A stretch of DNA of 64,000 bases from Streptomyces hawaiiensis (lineage in GTDB: Bacteria > Actinomycetota > Actinomycetes > Streptomycetales > Streptomycetaceae). The notes beneath the pieces are model-generated. The model saw only the letters and a list, made by a program, of their open reading frames with translations, was not told the origin of the DNA and ran no database searches. The translations under genes and the position numbers were made by a program. This document shows positions 36,063 through 44,303 of this stretch, piece after piece. Position 1 is the stretch's first letter. Each line of letters starts with the position of its first letter. The stretch spans positions 5,022,001 to 5,086,000 of the forward strand of contig NZ_CP021978.1 of the NCBI RefSeq assembly GCF_004803895.1. The letters are read 5' to 3'.

Positions 36063-36098
36063 GCGCCCCGTTTCCGTACATGCTCGGAAACGGGGCGC
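36063..36098 (+). terminator. Strong hairpin terminator after the DUF4229 gene
   Basis: GCGCCCCGTTTCCG, an 8-base loop, then CGGAAACGGGGCGC form a perfect 14-bp stem followed by TTTG. It separates the DUF4229 gene from the symporter leader region. Confidence 0.85.
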
Positions 36099-36143
36099 TT
36101 TGCGTTGTATGGGTGTGTGTGCGTCGTCACCTATCAAAGCCAG

Positions 36144-36162
36144 GCTTTGGGGTCCCCAAAGC
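36144..36162. promoter_or_regulatory. Perfect 19-bp palindrome upstream of the leader peptide
   Basis: GCTTTGGGG T CCCCAAAGC has 9-bp arms around one base. It ends 20 bases before the leader-peptide ATG, so it lies over or next to the core promoter (TTAAGGT at 36170-36176 could be -10 or ribosome site). It is a good operator candidate for a dimeric repressor of the symporter operon. Confidence 0.6.
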
Positions 36163-36182
36163 TCAGGTGTTAAGGTCGTTGC

Positions 36183-36284
36183 ATGAAGTCAGCAGCCGCG
36201 CCCCACTCAGCCCTGAGCGTTCCGCTCGTGGCGCGCCTGCACGTGGATCTCTGTCGGTGCGCGTCCGCTTTCTGTCGTCCCTGA
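36183..36284 (+). CDS. Cysteine-rich leader peptide upstream of the DAACS symporter (33 aa)
   Basis: A 33-codon frame from ATG 36183 to TGA 36282, too short for normal gene calling. It ends LHVDLCRCASAFCRP, with three Cys codons within seven. Actinobacteria have a family of tiny leader peptides with the HVDLCR...ASAxCR pattern, which I recall upstream of sulfur and cysteine genes, where ribosome stalling at Cys codons senses cysteine. The symporter starts 68 bases later. A role in cysteine-dependent attenuation is inferred from the peptide and its position. I did not find an unambiguous terminator/antiterminator pair between the two, so control may be at translation. Confidence 0.75.
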   Translation: MKSAAAPHSALSVPLVARLHVDLCRCASAFCRP

Positions 36285-36352
36285 CGTAACGCAACCCCCC
36301 CCGCCGTCTCCCACGTCAGTTTCCCAACGCGTCCCCCCAACGGAGTCAGTCC

Positions 36353-37651
36353 GTGTCCTCACACACGAAATCCTTCAAGGTGCCCTTCTGGGCCCAGATA
36401 CTCGCCGGTCTCGTTCTGGGTGTGCTGCTCGGCTGGCTCGCCCGCGACCAGGACCTGTCCTGGCTGGTCACGACACTGGAGAAGGTCGGCGACACCTTCA
36501 TCGGGCTGCTGAAGCTCGCGGTCGCCCCGCTCGTCTTCTTCGCGATCCTCGTCTCGATCACCAACCTGCGGAAGGTCAACAACGCGGCCCGCCTGGCCTC
36601 GCGCACCCTCCTCTGGTTCATGATCACCTCGCTGATCGCGGTCAGCATCGGCCTGGTCATCGGCCTGCTGACCAACCCCGGCGCCGGAACCGGCCTCACG
36701 CCCAAGGACGGCGCGAAGCCCGAGGACACCGGCTCCTGGATCGACTTCCTGACGGGCATCGTCCCGACCGACGTCATCACGCCGTTCACCGAGCTGAACG
36801 TGCTGCAGATCGTCTTCATGGCCGCCGTCGCCGGTATCGCCGCGCTCCAGCTCGGTGAGAAGGCCCAGCCGATCCTCACCCTGAGCGAGTCCGTCCTCAG
36901 CCTGCTCCAGAAGGCGCTGTGGTGGGTCATCCGGCTCGCCCCGCTGGGCACCATCGGCCTCATCGGCAACGCCATCGCCACCTACGGCTGGGACCTGATC
37001 GGCAAGTACGCGACGTTCACCGCCGACATCTACGTCGGCTGCCTCATCGTGCTTTTCGGCGTCTACCCGACGCTGCTCGCGACCGTCGCCAAGGTCAACC
37101 CGGTCCAGTTCTTCAAGGGCGCCTGGCCCGCGATCCAGCTGGCCTTCGTCTCCCGCTCGTCCGTGGGCACCATGCCGCTGACGCAGAAGGTCACCGAGCG
37201 GCTCGGCGTGCCGAAGGAGTACGCGTCCTTCGCCGTGCCGTTCGGCGCCACGACCAAGATGGACGGCTGCGCCGCCATCTACCCGGCGATCGCCGCGATC
37301 TTCGTCGCCCAGATCTTCGACATCCAGCTGGGCGTCGGCGACTACCTGCTGATCGCGTTCGTCTCGGTGGTCGGATCCGCCGCCACGGCCGGACTCACCG
37401 GCGCGACGGTCATGCTGACCCTCACCCTCTCCACCCTCGGCCTGCCGATGGAGGGCGTGGGCCTGCTCCTCGCGATCGACCCGATCCTGGACATGATCCG
37501 CACCGCGACCAACGTCGCCGGGCAGGCGCTGATCCCGGTGCTGGTCTCGGCCCGCGAGAACCTGCTCGACCGCACGGCGTACGCCACGGCCGACGGCTCC
37601 TCCCTGGACGAGCCGCGCGACAAGGCCGAGCCGGTCCCCGCGACCGCCTGA
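36353..37651 (+). CDS. Dicarboxylate/amino acid:cation symporter (DAACS family)
   Basis: A secondary transporter with about eight membrane helices and two re-entrant loops. The substrate-site motif is FAVPFGATTKMDGCAAIYPA, where many relatives read NMDG; the loop SRSSVGTMPLTQKVTERLGVP and AATAGLTGATVMLTLTLSTLG-like stretch near residue 345 are typical. The family includes C4-dicarboxylate, glutamate and L-cystine (TcyP) carriers. The Cys-rich leader peptide upstream favours cystine or another sulfur compound, but this is inference. GTG 36353 has CGGAG upstream. Length 432. Confidence 0.9.
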   Translation: MSSHTKSFKVPFWAQILAGLVLGVLLGWLARDQDLSWLVTTLEKVGDTFIGLLKLAVAPLVFFAILVSITNLRKVNNAARLASRTLLWFMITSLIAVSIGLVIGLLTNPGAGTGLTPKDGAKPEDTGSWIDFLTGIVPTDVITPFTELNVLQIVFMAAVAGIAALQLGEKAQPILTLSESVLSLLQKALWWVIRLAPLGTIGLIGNAIATYGWDLIGKYATFTADIYVGCLIVLFGVYPTLLATVAKVNPVQFFKGAWPAIQLAFVSRSSVGTMPLTQKVTERLGVPKEYASFAVPFGATTKMDGCAAIYPAIAAIFVAQIFDIQLGVGDYLLIAFVSVVGSAATAGLTGATVMLTLTLSTLGLPMEGVGLLLAIDPILDMIRTATNVAGQALIPVLVSARENLLDRTAYATADGSSLDEPRDKAEPVPATA

Positions 37652-37675
37652 GGGCCGATCGCCCTCGACAGATGA

Positions 37676-37732
37676 CGGGCCCCCTGGGCGGTCCTCCCCG
37701 GTTTCCCGGGCGAGAGCCGTCCAGGGGGCCCG
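37676..37732 (+). terminator. Hairpin after the symporter, abutting the TetR promoter
   Basis: CGGGCCCCCTGG (37676-37687) pairs perfectly with CCAGGGGGCCCG (37721-37732), with further partial pairing inside. It would end symporter transcription. Its right arm touches the TACGCT -10 element (37733) of the next gene. Confidence 0.7.
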
Positions 37733-37745
37733 TACGCTAAGCGGT

Positions 37746-38411
37746 ATGGGTGCCGTGAAGACCAAGCGGATGCCGCGCGCCGTCCGTGAGCAGCAGATGC
37801 TGGACGCCGCCGTGCGGATCTTCGGCCAACGGGGCTACATGGCCGCGTCGATGGACGAGATAGCGGAACTGGCGGGCGTGTCCAAGCCGTTGGTCTACCT
37901 GTACCTCAACTCCAAGGAAGACCTCTTCACCGCCTGCATCCGCCGGGAGGCGGGGGCCCTCGTCGAGGCGGTACGGGCCGGGGTCCGGCGCGACCTGCCC
38001 GCCGACCGGCAACTCTGGGAAGGCCTCGGCGCCTTCTTCACACACACCGGCGAGAACCCGGACGCGTGGTCGGTCCTGCACCTCCAGGCCCGTACGCACG
38101 GCGAGCCGTTCGCCTCCGAGGTCGCCGCGATGCGCGAGGAGATCGTCGCGTTCGTGACGCAGCTGATCCTCGCCGGTGCCCGTGAGGCGCACCGCGACCC
38201 CGACCTGCCGGAGCGCGAGGTGGCCGGGCTCGCCGAGGCCCTGGTAGGCGCCGCCGAGTCGCTCGCCGCCTGGGCCAACGCCACCCCGGGCGTCACGGCC
38301 CGCCAGGCCGCGGCCACCCTGATGAACTTCGCCTGGGCGGGGCTCGGCGACCTCATGGCGGGGCGGCCCTGGGCGCCTGAGGAGGAGCAGCCCGGCCCTC
38401 ACACCGGGTAG
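37746..38411 (+). CDS. TetR family transcriptional regulator (221 aa)
   Basis: The helix-turn-helix is residues 12-60 (REQQMLDAAVRIFGQRGYMAASMDEIAELAGVSKPLVYLYLNSKEDLF is split here: AVRIFGQRGYMAASMDEIAE and GVSKPLVYLYLNSKEDLF). The C-terminal ligand part is helical. TACGCT seven bases before the ATG suggests a leaderless transcript. It converges, with a 13-base overlap, on the MaoC/FabG4 pair and is the best candidate to bind the paired palindromes at 40600-40629. Confidence 0.92.
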   Translation: MGAVKTKRMPRAVREQQMLDAAVRIFGQRGYMAASMDEIAELAGVSKPLVYLYLNSKEDLFTACIRREAGALVEAVRAGVRRDLPADRQLWEGLGAFFTHTGENPDAWSVLHLQARTHGEPFASEVAAMREEIVAFVTQLILAGAREAHRDPDLPEREVAGLAEALVGAAESLAAWANATPGVTARQAAATLMNFAWAGLGDLMAGRPWAPEEEQPGPHTG

Positions 38412-39250
38412 ACGTCCCCCGTCACATGGATCCGGTCCGGGCGGCCGCGCAGCTCGAACCGGCCGTCCCGCGCCGCGTACGTCACCGTCCCGGGCAGCAG
38501 GACCGGTGCCCTGAACTCGGCGCGCAGATGGCAGGACTCCGGGACGCCGTGCGCGGCGAGGCAGCGGGCCACGGTCCACATGCCGTGGGCGATGGCCCGG
38601 GGAAAGCCGAACAGCCGGGCCGTGAGCGGGTGCAGGTGGATCGGGTTGCGGTCCCCGGACGCGGCCCCGTAGCGGCGCCCGACGTCCCCGGCGAGCCGCC
38701 ATTCGGCGGCCTCGGGCAGCGGCTTGCGTGCCTCCGGCTCCCGGGGGCCCTCGGCCAGGTGGTGGGTGCGGTGCCGGGCCAGGTACGTGCTCCTCGACTC
38801 CCACGCGACGTCCCCGCCGCCGCGCACCTCGGTGACGACCGTGGCCTGCGTGCCGCGCCGGTGGGGGGCCAGCCCCTCGATGTGCACGGAGAGTTCGTAC
38901 GCGCCGCTCGCCGGCATCCGGGCGTGCCGCGTGACGGTGAACGACGTGTGGACGAGACCGAGCAGCGGCAGCGGGAAGTCCCGGCCGCTCATCAGCCGCA
39001 TGGCCAGGGGGAACCCGAGCACGTGCGGATACGTCACCGGCAGCGCGTCCTCCCCGGTCGGGAACCCGCAGACCCGCTCGTACGCCGCGAGCCGCGCGAG
39101 GTCGACACGCAGGCCCGGCAGGACGAGCCGGGTGCGGGGGAACTCCGCGTCGGGGCCCGGGTGTTTGAAGGGGGACAGCACGGCCCCGCGGGCGAGGAGC
39201 GGGGCGAGGGAGGGGGACCGGGTGAGGGCGAGATCGGTGGGGCCGGCCAT
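38399..39250 (-). CDS. MaoC-like hotdog dehydratase (HtdX type)
   Basis: A double-hotdog (R)-3-hydroxyacyl-CoA or -ACP dehydratase. The hydratase motif is in YGAASGDRNPIHLHPLTARL, with Asp and His of the DxNPxH pattern, then GFPRAIAHGMWTVA. The N-terminal half is a degenerate hotdog that would hold the acyl chain. About 283 residues. ATG 39250 shares one base with the stop of the upstream fabG4-like gene (GTG 39253 is equally possible), so the two are coupled. In M. tuberculosis, from memory, Rv0241c-Rv0242c-Rv0243 has the same order. Confidence 0.87.
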   Translation of the reverse strand: MAGPTDLALTRSPSLAPLLARGAVLSPFKHPGPDAEFPRTRLVLPGLRVDLARLAAYERVCGFPTGEDALPVTYPHVLGFPLAMRLMSGRDFPLPLLGLVHTSFTVTRHARMPASGAYELSVHIEGLAPHRRGTQATVVTEVRGGGDVAWESRSTYLARHRTHHLAEGPREPEARKPLPEAAEWRLAGDVGRRYGAASGDRNPIHLHPLTARLFGFPRAIAHGMWTVARCLAAHGVPESCHLRAEFRAPVLLPGTVTYAARDGRFELRGRPDRIHVTGDVYPV

Positions 39251-40554
39251 CACGCCCCCAGCAGGCTCTGGCCGCAGACGCGGACGATCTGGCCGTTGAC
39301 CGCGCCCGAGGCCGGGTGGGCCAGCCAGGCGGTGGTCTCGGCGACATCGGCCGGAAGGCCGCCCTGGGCGAGGGAGTTCATGCGGCGGCCCGCCTCGCGG
39401 ATGAACAGCGGGACGGCCGCCGTCATCTTCGTCTCGATGAAGCCGGGCGCGACCGCGTTGACCGTCACACCGTGCTCTTCGAGCGCGCGCGGCGCCAGGG
39501 AGCGGACCAGGCCGACGACGCCCGCCTTGCTGGCGGCGTAGTTGGTCTGGCCGGCGTTACCGGCGATCCCCGCGATCGAGGCGGTGGCGACGATCCGGCC
39601 GCCGCGCCTCAGCGTCCCGTCCTTGAGCAGGGCGTCCGTGGTGCGCAGCACGCTCGCCAGATTCACTTCGAGGACGGAGATCCAGCGTTCGGCGGGCATG
39701 TTCACCAGGCGCCGGTCGCGGGTGATGCCCGCGTTGTGGATCAGCAGGTCCAGGCCGTCCGGCAGGGCCTCGGTGATCCGGGCGCCCGCGTCGGCGGACG
39801 TCATGTCGAGCAGCAGCGCGGTGCCGCCGAGCCGCTCGGCGACGCGCCGGGCGTCCTGCCCGGCCTGCGGCACATCGAGCACCACGACCCGGGCACCGTC
39901 CCGGGCGAGCGTCTCGGCGACCGCCTCACCGATGCCCCGGGCGGCACCGGTGACGAGGGCGGTGCGGCCGGTCAGGGGACGGTCCGGGTCGGCAGGAGTG
40001 GTCTCCTGGGGTGCTCCCACATCGATCACCTGCCCGCTCACATACGCCGACCTGGGCGACAGCAGGAAGCGCAGTGTGGACTCCGCGGCGGCGGCGTCCG
40101 TGAGCCGGACCAGGTTCACGGTCCTGCCCCGGCCGATCTCCTTGCCGAGGGAGCGCGTGAACCCCTCCAGGGCCTGCTGGGCCGCGGCCTGGTGGTGGTC
40201 GGCGGGGTCGAGCGGCGCGCCGAGCAGGACCACGCGCCCGCTCGTGGCGACCGGCCGCAGTACGGGATGCAGGGCGGCGTGCACCTCCGCCAGCCCCTCG
40301 ACGTCCCGCACCCCGGTGGCGTCCAGGACGACGGCGGCCGCGCGGCCGGAGCCGGCCGGGCCGATCCCGGTGCGGGCGAGGACAGGCGCCAGGTCGAGAC
40401 CGGACCGGCCGGCGGTGAGGTGCAGCAGGCCGCCGTCCAGGGCGGGCCGCTCCGGGGACCAGCGGGTCAGCGCCGCGGGCTGCGGCAGTCCCAGTCGGCG
40501 GGTGAGGAAGCGGCCGGGCGCGGTACCGGTAAAGCGCAGATAGCGGTCGGCCAT
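39250..40554 (-). CDS. High-molecular-weight 3-oxoacyl reductase (FabG4 type, 434 aa)
   Basis: A two-domain short-chain dehydrogenase. Residues 1-190 are a flavodoxin-like or degenerate Rossmann domain without cofactor motif; residues 205-434 are a full FabG domain with TGAARGIGEAVAE, HNAGITRDRRLVNM, catalytic Ser in ATASIAGIAG and Tyr/Lys in NYAASKAGVVG. This double build is that of mycobacterial FabG4, an NADH-dependent 3-oxoacyl-CoA reductase. It diverges from the thiolase at 40660; together with the MaoC protein the three would carry out reduction, dehydration and thiolysis or condensation of acyl-CoA. Confidence 0.9.
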   Translation of the reverse strand: MADRYLRFTGTAPGRFLTRRLGLPQPAALTRWSPERPALDGGLLHLTAGRSGLDLAPVLARTGIGPAGSGRAAAVVLDATGVRDVEGLAEVHAALHPVLRPVATSGRVVLLGAPLDPADHHQAAAQQALEGFTRSLGKEIGRGRTVNLVRLTDAAAAESTLRFLLSPRSAYVSGQVIDVGAPQETTPADPDRPLTGRTALVTGAARGIGEAVAETLARDGARVVVLDVPQAGQDARRVAERLGGTALLLDMTSADAGARITEALPDGLDLLIHNAGITRDRRLVNMPAERWISVLEVNLASVLRTTDALLKDGTLRRGGRIVATASIAGIAGNAGQTNYAASKAGVVGLVRSLAPRALEEHGVTVNAVAPGFIETKMTAAVPLFIREAGRRMNSLAQGGLPADVAETTAWLAHPASGAVNGQIVRVCGQSLLGA

Positions 40555-40599
40555 GACAACTCCCAGTTCCGACGACGGCTCACTGAAGCCCCACCCCTG

Positions 40600-40629
40600 C
40601 TTACTCTGGAGTAAGGTTACCGGAGGTAA
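40600..40629. promoter_or_regulatory. Two adjacent palindromes in the fabG4/fadA2 divergent promoter
   Basis: CTTACTC TG GAGTAAG (40600-40615) is perfect, and TTACC GGA GGTAA (40617-40629) follows at once. Both share the plan TTAC...GTAA. Tandem TTAC/GTAA palindromes between divergent fatty-acid genes look like operators for a TetR-family regulator; the TetR at 37746 is the local candidate. Confidence 0.65.
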
Positions 40630-40659
40630 GGCTACGTCACGGACGAGGAGCAGGTCGAG

Positions 40660-41949
40660 ATGAGCCCCCAGCAACTGTCGCCCTCAGTGCGGCGCGTGGC
40701 GATCGTCGGCGGAGCGCGCATCCCCTTCGCCCGTTCCGACGGCCCCTACGCCACCGCCTCCAACCAGCAGATGCTCACCGCCGCCCTCGACGGCCTCGTC
40801 GAGCGGTACGGGCTCCAGGAGCCCGGCGCGGTCGGCGAGCTCGTCGCCGGGGCCGTGCTCAAGCACAGCCGCGACTTCAACCTCGCCCGCGAGACCGTCC
40901 TCGGCTCGAAACTGCACCCCCGCACCCCCGCCTACGACATCCAGCAGGCCTGCGGCACCGGCCTCCAGGCCGTCATCGCCGCCGCCAACAAGATCGCCCT
41001 CGGCCAGACGGAGTCGGCGATCGCCGGCGGCGCGGACACGGCCAGCGACGCACCCCTCGGCGTCAACGACTCCCTGCGCCGCACCCTGCTGGAGGCCCGC
41101 CGGGCCAAGTCGCTCGGCGGCCGGATGAAGGCCCTGGCGAAGGTGCGCCCGGCCCACCTCGTCCCCGACATCCCGCGCAAAGCCGAGCCGCGCACCGGCC
41201 TGTCCATGGGCGAACACGCCGCCGTCACCGCCCGCGCCTGGGGCGTCGCCCGCGCGGCACAGGACGAACTCGCGGCCACCAGTCACCAGCGGCTGGCGGC
41301 GGCGTACGAACGCGGCTTCTTCCAGGACCTGGTCGTCCCCTTCCGCGGACTGGCCCGCGACCAGAACCTGCGCCCCGGCTCGAGAATGGACAAACTCGCG
41401 TCCCTGAAGCCGGTCTTCGGGCTTGACCAGCCCGACCCGACCATGACGGCCGGGAACTCCACCCCGCTGACCGACGGCGCCGCGACCGTCCTGCTGGCGA
41501 GCGAGGGGTGGGCCCGCGAGCGCGGCCTGGAGCCGCTGGCATACCTCACCGCGTACGAGACGGCGGCCGTCGACTTCGTGGACGGTGATGCGGCCGGCGG
41601 TGAGGACGGCCTGCTCATGGCACCGGCCCACGCCGTCCCGCGGATGCTGGAGCGGGCCGGGCTGGGCCTGGACGACTTCGACCTCGTCGAGATCCACGAG
41701 GCGTTCGCCTCCCAGGTGCTGGCGACCCTCGCCGCCTGGGAGAAGCGGGGCCTGGGCACGGTGGACCGCGCCCGGCTGAACGTCGCCGGCTCGTCCCTCG
41801 CCACCGGCCACCCCTTCGCCGCCACCGGCGCCCGGATCGTCGCCACCCTGGCCAAGCTCCTCACCGAACGGGACGCCCCCGCCCGCGGGCTGATCTCCGT
41901 CTGCGCGGCGGGCGGGCAGGGGGTGACGGCGATCCTGGAACGGGCCTGA
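40660..41949 (+). CDS. Acetyl-CoA acetyltransferase (thiolase, FadA2/FadI type)
   Basis: Thiolase that cleaves or forms 3-oxoacyl-CoA. The nucleophile is Cys 98 in DIQQACGTGLQAV; the second His is in LVEIHEAFASQVLA, GHPFAATGARIV carries the third motif, and the acid/base Cys is in SVCAAGGQGVTAI. Length 429. It is transcribed away from fabG4 and the MaoC gene, in a layout conserved in mycobacteria. GAGGAGCAGG lies before the ATG. Its 3' end is tandemly duplicated downstream (next entry). Confidence 0.92.
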   Translation: MSPQQLSPSVRRVAIVGGARIPFARSDGPYATASNQQMLTAALDGLVERYGLQEPGAVGELVAGAVLKHSRDFNLARETVLGSKLHPRTPAYDIQQACGTGLQAVIAAANKIALGQTESAIAGGADTASDAPLGVNDSLRRTLLEARRAKSLGGRMKALAKVRPAHLVPDIPRKAEPRTGLSMGEHAAVTARAWGVARAAQDELAATSHQRLAAAYERGFFQDLVVPFRGLARDQNLRPGSRMDKLASLKPVFGLDQPDPTMTAGNSTPLTDGAATVLLASEGWARERGLEPLAYLTAYETAAVDFVDGDAAGGEDGLLMAPAHAVPRMLERAGLGLDDFDLVEIHEAFASQVLATLAAWEKRGLGTVDRARLNVAGSSLATGHPFAATGARIVATLAKLLTERDAPARGLISVCAAGGQGVTAILERA

Positions 41950-42048
41950 GAGGAGCGGGCGGGCAAGGGGTGGCGGCGATCCTGGAACGGGGCCCGAGAG
42001 GAGCGGGCGGGCAAGGGGTGGCGGCGATCCTGGAACGGGCCCGAAAGC
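41908..42048 (+). repeat. Threefold 48-bp tandem repeat made from the thiolase 3' end
   Basis: Copy 1 (41908-41954) is the end of the thiolase gene including its stop. Copies 2 (41955-42002) and 3 (42003-about 42048) follow without gap and keep GCGATCCTGGAACGGG, with TGA changed to CGA. They are outside the gene. The remaining 228 bases to the next start hold no gene that I can support. Confidence 0.9.
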
Positions 42049-42276
42049 GGCGGACTCACGGAAACTGATAGACCCTCACGTAACCCCCGAGAATGCACAG
42101 GCCTGGCTCCGGACCATCCCCGAACCCGCACGAACTCGCCACGTGAGCACCGTACGATCCCGTTCCTACCGTCAGTAACCCCTTTCTGGGGGTTCAGCCG
42201 GTTGAGCGCCTCGGCGTGCGAGGCACGTACGTCATGCAGCAAGCAGTTTTTTCGCTGCACGCCCCAGGAGCCGCCC

Positions 42277-44196
42277 GTGTCCACTGCCTATCCCTCCTCC
42301 GCCTACGGCGACGCGTACGGAGGACCGGTGCTGGTTCAGCCCGAGGTACGGCGGCTGGACGGGGCGGTACGGGAGGCCTCCGTACCGCCACTGGCCCCGC
42401 CGTGGACCCACGGGTCGCTCGCCGACCTGCCCTTCGACAACGCGAGCGCGGATCCGGGCGCCGTGGCGCTCAGCCGCAAGGACGCCGACGGGCGCTGGAG
42501 CGACGTCACGGCGACGCGGTTCGCCGACCAGGTGCGGGCCGTGGCGAAGGGCCTGATCGCCGAGGGCCTCATGCCGGGCGACCGGGTCGCCGTGATGGCC
42601 CGCACGATCTACGAGTGGACCATCCTGGACTTCGCCGCCTGGGCGGCCGGACTGGTCACCGTCCCCGTCTACCCCACCTCCTCCGTCTTCCAGGCCCGCT
42701 GGATCCTCCAGGACTCCGGCGCGGTCGCCCTGGTCACCGAGACCGCCGCGCAGGCCGCCGCCCTCGGCCCCGAGCGCGAACGCCTGCCCGACCTCAAGCA
42801 CCTGTGGATCGTCGAGAAGGGCCACGTGGACCGGCTCGCGGAAGCCGGGGCGCACCTGACCGACCAGGAGGTCGAGGTGCGGCGCGGCATGCTCGGCCCG
42901 GACACCCTCGCCACCCTCGTCTACACCTCGGGCACCACCGGCCGCCCCAAGGGCTGCGCGCTCACCCACGGCAACTTCTTCGCCGAGGTCGACAACGCCA
43001 TCGAGCTGCTCTACCCCGTCTTCCGGGCGAAGACCAGCGAAGAGGCCTCGGTCCTGCTGTTCCTGCCGATGTCCCACGTCTTCGGCCGCATGGTGGCCAT
43101 CGCCTGCATCCGGGCCCGCGTCCGGCTGGGCCACGCGCCCAGCATCAAGGCCGAGCGCCTGCTCCCGGACCTGGCCGGCTTCCGGCCGACCTGTCTGCTG
43201 GCCATCCCGTACATGCTGGAGAAGGTCTTCAACTCGGCCCGCGCCAAGGCCGAGGCGGGCGGCCGGGTCTCGTCGTTCGACCGCGCGGTGGCGGTGGCGC
43301 AGCGCTACGGAGAGGCCCTGGAGGCCCAGCAGACCGGCACCGGCCCCGGCCCCTCCCGCGCCCTGAAGACCGCCCGCGCCTTCTACGACCCCCTGGTCTA
43401 CCGCCGCATCCGCAACGCCATGGGCGGCAGAGTCCGCTACGCCATCTGCGGCGGCTCCCCGCTCGGCCGCCGCCTCGCCGCGTTCTACGCCGGTGCCGGC
43501 ATCGAGATCTTCGAGGGCTACGGCCTGACGGAGACCACCGGCGCGAGCACCGTCACCCCGCCCCTGAAACCCCGGCTGGGCACCGTCGGCTGGCCGCTGC
43601 CCGGCACCCGCGTCCGCATCGCCGCCGACGGGGAGATCCTCGTCGCCGGCGACCACGTGCTGCGCGGCTACTGGGACCCGCAGGCCGGCGGCGTCGCCCC
43701 CGCCGCCCCCGACGGCTGGCTCGCCACCGGCGACCTCGGCGAACTGGACGACGAGGGCTACCTGACGATCACCGGCCGCAAGAAGGAACTGCTCATCACC
43801 GCGGGCGGCAAGTCCGTCGCCCCGGCCCCGCTGGAGAACTGGCTGCGCTCACACCCGCTGATCTCCCAGTGCCTCGTTCTGGGCGACGGCCGCCCCTTCG
43901 TCTCGGCGCTGATCACCCTCGACCCCGACGGCATCACCCACTGGCGCCAGATGAACGGCAAACACCCCGTACCGCCCACGCTCCTCATCGACGACGAGGA
44001 ACTGCGCGCCGTCCTCCAGCGTGCCGTCGACGAGGCCAACAAGATGGTCTCCCGCCCGGAGTCCATCCGCCGCTTCGTCATCCTCCCTCAGGACTTCACG
44101 GAGGAAGCGGGCCATCTGACCCCCTCGATGAAGCTCCGCCGCGAGGCCGTGCTGCGCGCGTTCGCCGCGGAAGTGGAGGGTCTGTACACGCGGTGA
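42277..44196 (+). CDS. Long-chain acyl-CoA synthetase (AMP-forming, 639 aa)
   Basis: Activates fatty acids to acyl-CoA through acyl-AMP. The P-loop is TLVYTSGTTGRPKGCALTH, split by usual spacing from the A5 motif EGYGLTETTGASTV and A7 GWLATGDLGELDDEGYL; the A10 lysine region is near TPSMKLRREAVL. Length is normal. GTG 42277 is preferred because CAGGAG lies seven bases upstream; the frame is open to 42202 but that part is Cys-rich and unlike the family. It stands near the thiolase/FabG4 genes, which fits fatty acid metabolism. Confidence 0.92.
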   Translation: MSTAYPSSAYGDAYGGPVLVQPEVRRLDGAVREASVPPLAPPWTHGSLADLPFDNASADPGAVALSRKDADGRWSDVTATRFADQVRAVAKGLIAEGLMPGDRVAVMARTIYEWTILDFAAWAAGLVTVPVYPTSSVFQARWILQDSGAVALVTETAAQAAALGPERERLPDLKHLWIVEKGHVDRLAEAGAHLTDQEVEVRRGMLGPDTLATLVYTSGTTGRPKGCALTHGNFFAEVDNAIELLYPVFRAKTSEEASVLLFLPMSHVFGRMVAIACIRARVRLGHAPSIKAERLLPDLAGFRPTCLLAIPYMLEKVFNSARAKAEAGGRVSSFDRAVAVAQRYGEALEAQQTGTGPGPSRALKTARAFYDPLVYRRIRNAMGGRVRYAICGGSPLGRRLAAFYAGAGIEIFEGYGLTETTGASTVTPPLKPRLGTVGWPLPGTRVRIAADGEILVAGDHVLRGYWDPQAGGVAPAAPDGWLATGDLGELDDEGYLTITGRKKELLITAGGKSVAPAPLENWLRSHPLISQCLVLGDGRPFVSALITLDPDGITHWRQMNGKHPVPPTLLIDDEELRAVLQRAVDEANKMVSRPESIRRFVILPQDFTEEAGHLTPSMKLRREAVLRAFAAEVEGLYTR

Positions 44197-44303
44197 GCCA
44201 CCTTTGCGATCTCTTCACACGTGGTTCTTGACGACGCCCGGCGTCTGCCCGTTGGCTTTCGACCACCTCGTCACGATGCTCCCCCCATCGGAAGGCACCA
44301 CCA

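Noticed and set aside
39316..40614. 432-codon frame opposite the FabG4-type gene
   Set aside because: The minus-strand gene has complete short-chain dehydrogenase motifs; the plus-strand translation is low-complexity Gly/Arg/Gln.
42202..42276. Longer N-terminus for the acyl-CoA synthetase
   Set aside because: The extra 25 codons are Cys-rich and unlike the family, while GTG 42277 has a good ribosome site.
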